NCBI GenBank assembly: GCA_911728435.2
Contig: OU452201.1
Coordinates: 10,478,001-10,542,000, forward strand
DNA: 64,000 bases
Direction of reading: 5' to 3'
From: Apoderus coryli
Lineage: Eukaryota > Arthropoda > Insecta > Coleoptera > Attelabidae
Below, in pieces: positions 54,401-63,400 of this stretch (position 1 is its first letter; every line of letters starts with the position of its first letter). The notes beneath the pieces were generated by a model. That model was not told the origin of the DNA. It saw only the letters and a list, made by a program, of their open reading frames with translations, and searched no databases. The position numbers and the translations under genes are program-made.

Positions 54401-57400
54401 GAAGTATTTTCAAGCGGAAAGATTAAATAGTTAACTCATAAATTGAGTTCAAACATGGGTAATTTTTTCAAATTTACAGATATATTTTTGTGGGTGGAAA
54501 TCTCCACTAATACGTATCTGGTAGCAAAAATTTTAATAGGGTCTTAAAGATTAAGGTTTGGATTAGGTAATAAGGTATTTTGAGGCTACAACAATAAATA
54601 ATTACTTAATAAATTGAGTTCAAAGTCAGCAACTTTTTCCTCATTTTGTGCTATGATTCTAATATTTAATAATGATAATATTACTTTATTACCTAATTTA
54701 TATATTTAACAATCACTTGTAATTAAAATTGTTCGTGAAAACTTTCTGTATTAGACAATATCCATATATAAAAAAAACCCTCATATTTCTCTTCAAATAT
54801 CCGCCATTTTCTTATATTTTTTTTATAACTGTAGCCAACAAACAAGTAATTAGTAGTTGGGACAGCATTGAAGAGATGGCGCTGTTTATACACAGTGACA
54901 CAAAAATCTAATGGTTTTGTCGTACTTATATTATTAATATTTAGTTGTATGTGGTATAGTATATTATGTATATGCGTATGTACTAGGAGTAGGGATTATT
55001 AACGTTAGCCAGGTACAGTAATAGGGAGTTAAAGTTGTACATGAGACGAGACGTATCTATGCTAACGTAACGGAAATTATTTAGGATAAGTCAATTGAAA
55101 AATCTAGGACCAAAAATGAGTTAAAGTTTGATTAGCAACGTAACGTATTTCATTTAATTATGTGTCAGTCATATGGTTCGCGCATTATATTATTGTTTTT
55201 TGGTGCACCTATAATAAAACCAATATAATTATACCACAAACAAATAAAATTTATAATGATTATATTTACCTTACAATACAATGGATGAAATATTAGATGT
55301 GGCAGCCTTTGCTGGGGATGATGAAGATGATGATATTGAAGATGCTTTGGTCCTATATATATTAAATGATAATGAGCATGTTGGCCACAGAGCTGCATTA
55401 TATGGATTATTTAACTTAGATGAAATACTAGATATAGAATGTAAAAGCCTTTTCCGATTTAACAAAGCAGAAATCAGAAGACTTGCTAGAGGTCTGGACC
55501 TACCAGCAGTATTAACCATTCCTGATGTAACTACAATATCTGGTAGGCAATAAAAATGATAATATACGAACAGTAATTATATACGATTTTTTTATGTTCC
55601 GACAGGTCTTAATGGGCTTTGCATTTTACTGAGAAGATTTGCTTATCCCAATAGACTGGTAGATTTGGAACCACTCTTCGGCTTTTCATCAACAATTTTA
55701 TCCCATGTAGCTAATACAATACTTGATATTATTGATGAAAACAAAGGCCACTTATTACAAAATTTACGAAATATTCCATTCTTGAATTATAATAAATTGG
55801 ATCAATATTCACAAGTGATTGCTCTGGCTAAATCAACGTTAATATATCTTTTTACACTATCTATTTTTAGGCAATATTTCAGAAAGGCTGCCCATTAGAG
55901 GATTGTTGGGGCTTTATAGATGGAACAGCTCGGCCCATTTGTAGACCGAGCATAAATCAAGAACTTTATTATTCTGGACACAAAAAGTTTCATTGTATAA
56001 AGTTTCAATCTGTTCTTTGCCCTGATGGTATTGTAATTAGCTTGAAGGGCGCCTTTCCAGGAAGGCGTCATGATGCAGGCATATTATGTTCAGAGTCTGG
56101 TTTTTATGAAGAGTTGGAACAAAATGTTGTTTTTCCAAATCGTAGATTTTGCTTATATGGAGATCAAGCATATGGAATTAGAGAACTTCTACTTAGACCT
56201 TACACCGAACATGAATTACAAGCAGGAAATAATGTGGATAGACAGAACTTCAATAACCGAATGGGAGTTTTACGTGTGTCAGTCGAATGGGGGTTTGGGA
56301 AAATTTTGCAAGAGTTTGCTTTCCTTGACTTCAAAAAAAATCAAAAATTGTTGCTGCAAGATGTTGATAAAATGTATAGGGTTGGAATGATTTTAACAAA
56401 TTGCCATACATGTTTATATGGCAGTGAAACATCTTCATATTTTGCACTGAACCCACCAACTTTGGAGGAGTATTTGGGTGTTAATATATAAAGCTTAAGT
56501 AGGTTTTGAGAATGTAGTTTAGGTAGATTTTTTGTAATTAAGAATTAAGTTAAATTATTTTATCTTTTATATATATTTTGTTGTTCTAAGTTAAAAACCT
56601 AAATATAATGCATTTTTTATAGTTTGATTTATTTATTATAAAACAAAGAACTTTTGAACAAAAAAATACACAAAAACAAAACACATCTTAAAACAAACAT
56701 TCTTATTCGTATAGAAAATATATAAATCCAAAAATAGGTACTACATTTTCTTTAATATGGCTTCTAATAGTCTTTGTTGGTTTTTAAATAAATCCAACTC
56801 CATAGCCGCTTTATATTCTTTTGCTTCTAATTCTTTTTTAATTCTGAGAGCCTCTCTTTGAAATCTTTCCTCTTCAAGTGTTTGCTTGCGCTCTTGCAGG
56901 GCTAGTTCTCGACTCCTCACTTCAAACAACCTATCATTTTTCTTTTGTAAGTAGTCCAATGTTGTTGTCTTAAGGCCTCCAGTTCTCTTCCTTGTTGGAG
57001 CTTCAACAAAAAAAAAAGTATCAAAGGACTATTTTCCTATCAGTCTTAATTACTTACTTAAAATATTTCTTTGTGACCATAACCGTGCTTTTGGTTTATC
57101 TTTATATTCGTTAGGAAGGGGGACCTCATCTGTTGTTACTTCTGCATGCGATATGTTCTCCATATTAACTTCACTCGAAATTTCTAATTCATTTTCAACT
57201 AAAATTGAGATTTACTTGTAGATTACTTTCTTAAATATATTATAATATATAGAATATCGCAATATATTGATGGTCCAGTCCACCAAACTTTAAAACTAGT
57301 TCAAGTAAAACTGAAAAAGAAGGTACCACATTCATCATTCTCCAACATTCCTGATGAATTTATATCCTTATGACTCGCACATTCTCTCAACAAGAGCCCA

Positions 57401-60400
57401 CGTTGGTACGAACTTTGCTCTTTTGTGCTAGCCTTTGAAGGTTTGTGTTTATTTTCTTCAATTAAATCATTAATGCATCTAAGGAGGTCATCTAGTTCGT
57501 TAACTTCTTCTTCAATTCCTGATCTACAAAAGTGATATTGAATAATTATTAAATTCTTACATATTATATCCAACAGATATCCACAAATTATATATAATTA
57601 ATGAAATAATCCATTTGTGGAGCTGACGTCGTTTGATTTATATATGTATAAACTTACTTAAATAGTGATATTGCGTCCTTGTTCTGGAACTTTTTTACCA
57701 TATTCCGCAGCCTATCTTTCAAAGTCCGTACTGATACAGATTTTCCAATTATTTGTAACAAGTTCATACGAATTGTGTTCCATCTGTCTGGAAATTCAAA
57801 GGGGTTGTGAGCTGCAACCTCTCTGGCCAACACCAGATCATCTTCATTACTGAAGTACACCCTTTTTTGTATTTTCTCCATAGTCCATAATAATTTAATA
57901 ACAATTCACAACTGAACTCTTAGGTTATGTTTATATTTATTAACCTCGTTCGGATACCTCCGGTCATACAATCGACGACTTCCGGCAAAATGCGTTCTCG
58001 TGTGAATGACACGCAAGAGACCGTATCGATACGGTATACGTATCCGCAAACGAGATGAAAAATACATCTGCGCATGCGTAGCTGTCAATAGATACGTTTA
58101 CGTTCTCGTCTCATGTACAACTTTAACTCCCTAATATCAGAGAATACATAAACATCTATGGTAATATTATGTAGGTATACCTACTGTTAGAGGATAAATA
58201 CAAGAAGGGATAAAGTAGTAGTAGTTTGTTACGTTAGTTTATTGGAAATAATACAATTATAATAATTATTAAAATTCTGTTTCGTTACGCAGGTCATATA
58301 TTTTTGATTATATTATAACTAGTCGGGAAAGTTTTAGGGTGACACAACCGATTTTTTATGATCTATAGAGAGAATACAAGAACTCCCGACTGGTAGTTAT
58401 TATAAAATTATAAGATACCCTTGGTAGGGGTTTAAATAGTGTTTAAAATTTCACCAGTTAGGTAGTTGGAACGTATATACAGGGTTATTCACGCCATACG
58501 ACACGGAATACTGTGGTTAAACTATTTAATTTCCTTGAAGTTTTATTCATGGGTTCGATAAAAATGATTTATGGCTACATTTTAAAAATATTGTGAGTCT
58601 ATACAGGGTGTCCCAAATATGAGAAATTAACCATAGTTGTGTTTTTTTAAATGGAATGCCCTGTATATGAATCAATTTCCCGTTCAAAATAAACCTAAAT
58701 TTCATTAAAGCCCATCTCACCTAAACCTGACAGTTTTTTAAATATTTATGTTTTAATAAAAATATAGACATAATTTGAATGAAAAAATTCACACCTATTT
58801 GTTTGTTCTTTTTAAGCCAGTCTAGGCTGATGAATATCTCAACACTTGTTACGCCAAATATAAAAAATCCCCAATACTAAATACAGGGTGTCCAATAATA
58901 TAACTTATATGCCCGTAAAGTTTAATTCTAAATAACTTGTTTATTTCAAATGGAACACCCTGTATATGAGGTAAAAATTAGATGCACAAAGTAATTCTCT
59001 GTCAAATATTATAATACTTTCCTATGGATAACTCTTGACGTTTTCGTGGAAAATGCACATATTCATAATATTATGCGAATTTTTAATTGAACCTGTTAAT
59101 TTCATGTAGACCACCCTGTATTTGATGGTGATGAAATTAATTATCTATTAATCACTATGAGGTTTTCTTATAGATATGTATATTTTTTTAATGTATGGAA
59201 AAAGCACATATTGGTATAGGAAGACTTTTTCAAAATTATATTCGTCAAGTCAGCCATGAGAATTTGACAAACCATAATTTAAACAATAACATAATAAATA
59301 AATACATTTTTAACTTAAATTAAATAACAAGATATACCTACATAAAAACTGATAAATTTTATAATAAATGTTCAAAATGATTGGACTCTAGGCACATTTC
59401 AATCCTTTTCTTAATCCTTCAACAACTTTAATCTGGTGTAACGCTTCTAAACGCTTCATTTATTTGCTCCTTCAAAATTAAAAAAGTTTTCATTTGCGAT
59501 GATTTTGTTCCTGGCCCATTTACAAAATTCAACACGATTTAAAATCAATATTGAAAAGTTCTTGATGCAGTTGCACTGTATTTGGGTGGTATCTTTCGTT
59601 AAACTGCCTTAACAGCCTCTCGAAGACCGCTTTTTTGGGGTGATTTTGCGCCAGGAACCTTTGAGCGTAAACTCGCGATTCCAGTAAAGCGTTTTTGGAC
59701 CATTCTCCCAGAACAAAAATCATGTGTATGCTTTCTCCTTTGGAATAGGTTCGCATTTTTGAATTGAAGTGAATTAAATCAAATGTCACAGATAAAAAAC
59801 TGTTTTATGAAAAATTCTCAACTCTTAGGTAAGAATTTTCAACCGACTATTTGACAGTAAATATTAAATTACAAAAATGTATTCTCTTCTTCTCAAATTC
59901 TCATGGCTGACTTGATAAATATTATAATTTTGAAAATTCTTCCTCTTATTGCCAATATGTGTGCCTCTTCCATGCAAAATTAAAGATAAGTATACATATC
60001 TATAAGAAAACTTTAATTTTTGCATCATTAAATACAGGGTGGTCTACATGAAACTAAGAGATTCAATTTCAAAATCGCCTAATATCATGAATATGTGCAT
60101 TTTCCACAAAAACGTCAAAAGTTATTCATAGGAAAGTATTATAATATTTGACAGATAATTACTTTATGCATCTAATTTTGACCTCTTATACTGGGTGTTC
60201 CATTTGAAATAAACAAATTATTTAGAATTTAACTTTACGTTCATATAAGTTATATTATTGGACACCCTGTATTTAGTATTGGGGGCTTTTTATATTTAGC
60301 GTAACAAGTGATGAGTGGGTATATTTATCAGCCCAGACTGGCTTAAAAAGAACAAACAATTAGGTGTGAATTTTTTCATTCATATTATGTCTATATTTTT

Positions 60401-63400
60401 ATAAAAATTTAAATATTTAAAAAACTGTCAGGTTTAGGTGAGATGTACTTTAATGAAAGTTAGGTTTATTTTGAACGGGGAATCTAAAAATATATTCATA
60501 TACAGGGCATTCCATTTAAAAAAACACAACTATGATTCATTTCTTATATTTGTGACACCCTGTAAATACTCACAATACCTAATACCCTACTTAATTTTTT
60601 AAATTTTTACTGTTAAAATAAGTAATGTACCAATCGTAAATCAAATAGATAGGTACTATGTTAAACCGCATATTAAACTAAAACTTAATTTTTCTCGAAA
60701 ATGCAGCATTCTATCATCTTGAGATAAGAATACCTCATATTTCCTAAGAATGATCTCAGAATTCTCGAAAAGTTAGTGACAAAGAAGTTTTTATTAGAAA
60801 TGTCCGTTGATACCCGTTTGGACGCCTATGTTCGCATATTTAATTCAGCAGTGTATGGCTAACGAATGCTTCTATTTAGGGAAATATCTTTGTCACCTTT
60901 CACTCCAATGGCTAAAGGCGCTTTCGCTTTCTTTTAAAAACTATAACTGCTTTCGGAAGCAATTTCGCATTAGAAGTTTGCCATGAAATCTGCTCTACAA
61001 TTTGTGGCTTTCGCTTGGTCCATTAGTTTCTGGACACATTGTATACTATTAGGAAAGACACTCTTTGATGCATGAAATAAACGCCTCATGGTTTTGAAAC
61101 TGACAAACTAAAACAACAGGGCTAACCTAATACATTTTGAAAAACACTGCAAGCATACAGGGCGGTCCAAAGAATAGATAAGTATGTATTATCATAGTTA
61201 GGAAAGACACTCTTTGATGCATGAAAAAAACATCTCATGGTTTTGAAACTGACAAACTAAAACAACAGGGCTAACCTAATACATTTTGAAAAACACTGCA
61301 AGCATACAGGTCGGTCCAAAGAAGAGATAAGCATGTATTATCATAGTTCTGGTTTTTTAAATAGAACACCCTGTATTGGAGTATTTAATAGTCCCTCAAA
61401 AATAACTGGGATTCAGTTTAAGGTGTCATATACCTATGTTTTACGGTTTTCACACAAATCATCAATTTGTGAAAATTTAGAGGCTTGGCAAAAAAATAAT
61501 ATGTTGAAAATATTTAAAAATCTTGACTATTTATCGTAAATAAAACCAGTTTTTTTACATTCATCCTTTTTATGTATAATAGTATATAACTATAACTGGT
61601 CTAAGCGAAGATAAGCATCGAACGTATAAGAATGCTAGCACAAAAAAGAATGTGAAAATAATTTACGCAAAATAGAAATATGATATTTTGTGCCACTATG
61701 TATTAATTTTTGGCGACACCTATTGAGGAGAAGAATGTATTAAAATATTCTAGAAAATTACTCTAAGTTAAGAAATGAATAATTTGATATTCAATGAGAT
61801 TCACTAGCGCCACCATCGGACATTTTTGTAAGTAACCATTTCAGATTCCCCTCTTAATATCAAAAATCTAAATAAAAAATATCTACAAAATTGTATGTCT
61901 AACATTAATCTAAAAAATCACACTCCGTTTGGTGATTTAAACCAATAATTTAACTAGAATTAGTGAGTTTTTGTATGATGATGTTAATAAATGATTGGAA
62001 GTTTGGATTGAAATATATTTTGTGGAATTCGGAACTATGCCTAAGCCTCATCTATACTAAAAATGTTATATCCCTAGATAATTTTAAAATATTTTTAGTT
62101 TACAATAAGCAGTATATTAAATTGACCATTTGTCTAGCTTTTCGGCGCCTACCTCCTACAAGTTATGTTTGACGACAAGAAGTGCCTTTGACAAAAGAGG
62201 TTAATAGTTATAATTTATGGTACGGGTCATAAAATAAATGTTCCAAGTAAACCGTTCATCATGAACAGTCTGCCATGTCCCCCGAATATATTTTATTCTC
62301 CTTATATTTTTACATGCAAAAATCAATCAATTTGAAAATTTTATCAGTTTAACATAACTATAGCCAAACTATATTTAATTTTATTGTAAAAAATACGTTT
62401 TTTATAAAAGTAAAACAGTTACCTATTTTTGTTGTAGAACTAACATTTTGAAGTAATCGGTCATCATAGGTTTACATACAAGCTTATAATTTATTATATT
62501 TAAAGAAAATTGTTTAAATAAATTCCAGTTACAGTCTCTGCTTGGTTTTTTTTTACACCCTGTCCATTGCTCAAATGGTAAAATCTGCAACCTCTTGTCG
62601 TTGTTACCTTATAGAATGTCGATATTGTGTTTCCACCAACCATGCAATTTTGACTGCTTACGCACTACCCAGTTCGTCCGATCAGTCACCGAGATTGAGT
62701 CCATAGCCTCATCTATCATAGACTAAAAACTGGCAATCCCAGAATGTATTCTATTTGAATCCGGGAAATAGCTCATATAATATATAAGATACCCTGTATA
62801 TAAAATTTTTAACTATATTAAATTTATTTACTAATTATTAATCTTTAATTTTTCAGGCCTCGTCGCCGGTCTGGCAGCACTATAGTCGTGTTAGACAGTG
62901 ACTTGGATCAAATAAAAAAACCGCCTGATGATCTGGACGACGGATATAACAACATGGTCATCATGTTGACTGGGGACGGACCGCATAGAGAGATGGCGGT
63001 GGATGTTCCTGACACCTTCATTGCCAGAAATAAAACTCCTCCGCGGTATCCGCCTCCAAAACCCATTTTGACTGTAAGAATAATTATATAATAATTTTGA
63101 ACAAAATATTAACAATAAAATAAATGAATAATCACGGATATCACGAATATGGTAATTGTGCAGAATTAACACCTCAGTGATGTATGAATGAACAGTTATT
63201 TGTAATTCTTGGTACGAATTTAACTTTAGGGCTGCAGTTATGACGAACTTTGGCGGACCCAAATTTTAGTTTGTACCTATACACCAACCATTTCTTTAGG
63301 TTTAAATTTAACTAGAAACACATACATATTCTACATCACCTTCGAATGTAATTTTATATCAATTTGTTGCGTTTACAAGCAAAATGTTCTCTATCTGTAA

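Larger units (their letters stand above)
55019..58136. mobile_element. Complete PIF/Harbinger-type transposon with both genes intact
   Basis: Ends at 55024 (GGGAGTTAAAGTTGTACATG...) and 58131 are exact inverted repeats for 28 bp. TAATA stands immediately outside both ends (55019-55023, 58132-58136). The element is 3108 bp. It carries a three-exon DDE transposase on the + strand and a four-exon Myb/SANT-like gene on the minus strand, transcribed towards each other with about 250 bp between stop codons. Both join across introns without stops or shifts. PIF/Harbinger elements usually need both proteins. This is the youngest-looking element in the window. Confidence 0.9.

Noticed and set aside
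55165..55519. Minus-strand frames opposite Harbinger exon 1
   Set aside because: Shadows of the acidic, low-complexity N-terminus of the transposase.
62891..63262. 123-codon minus frame
   Set aside because: Antisense shadow of PDZ-gene exon 8, which has proper splice sites and phase.
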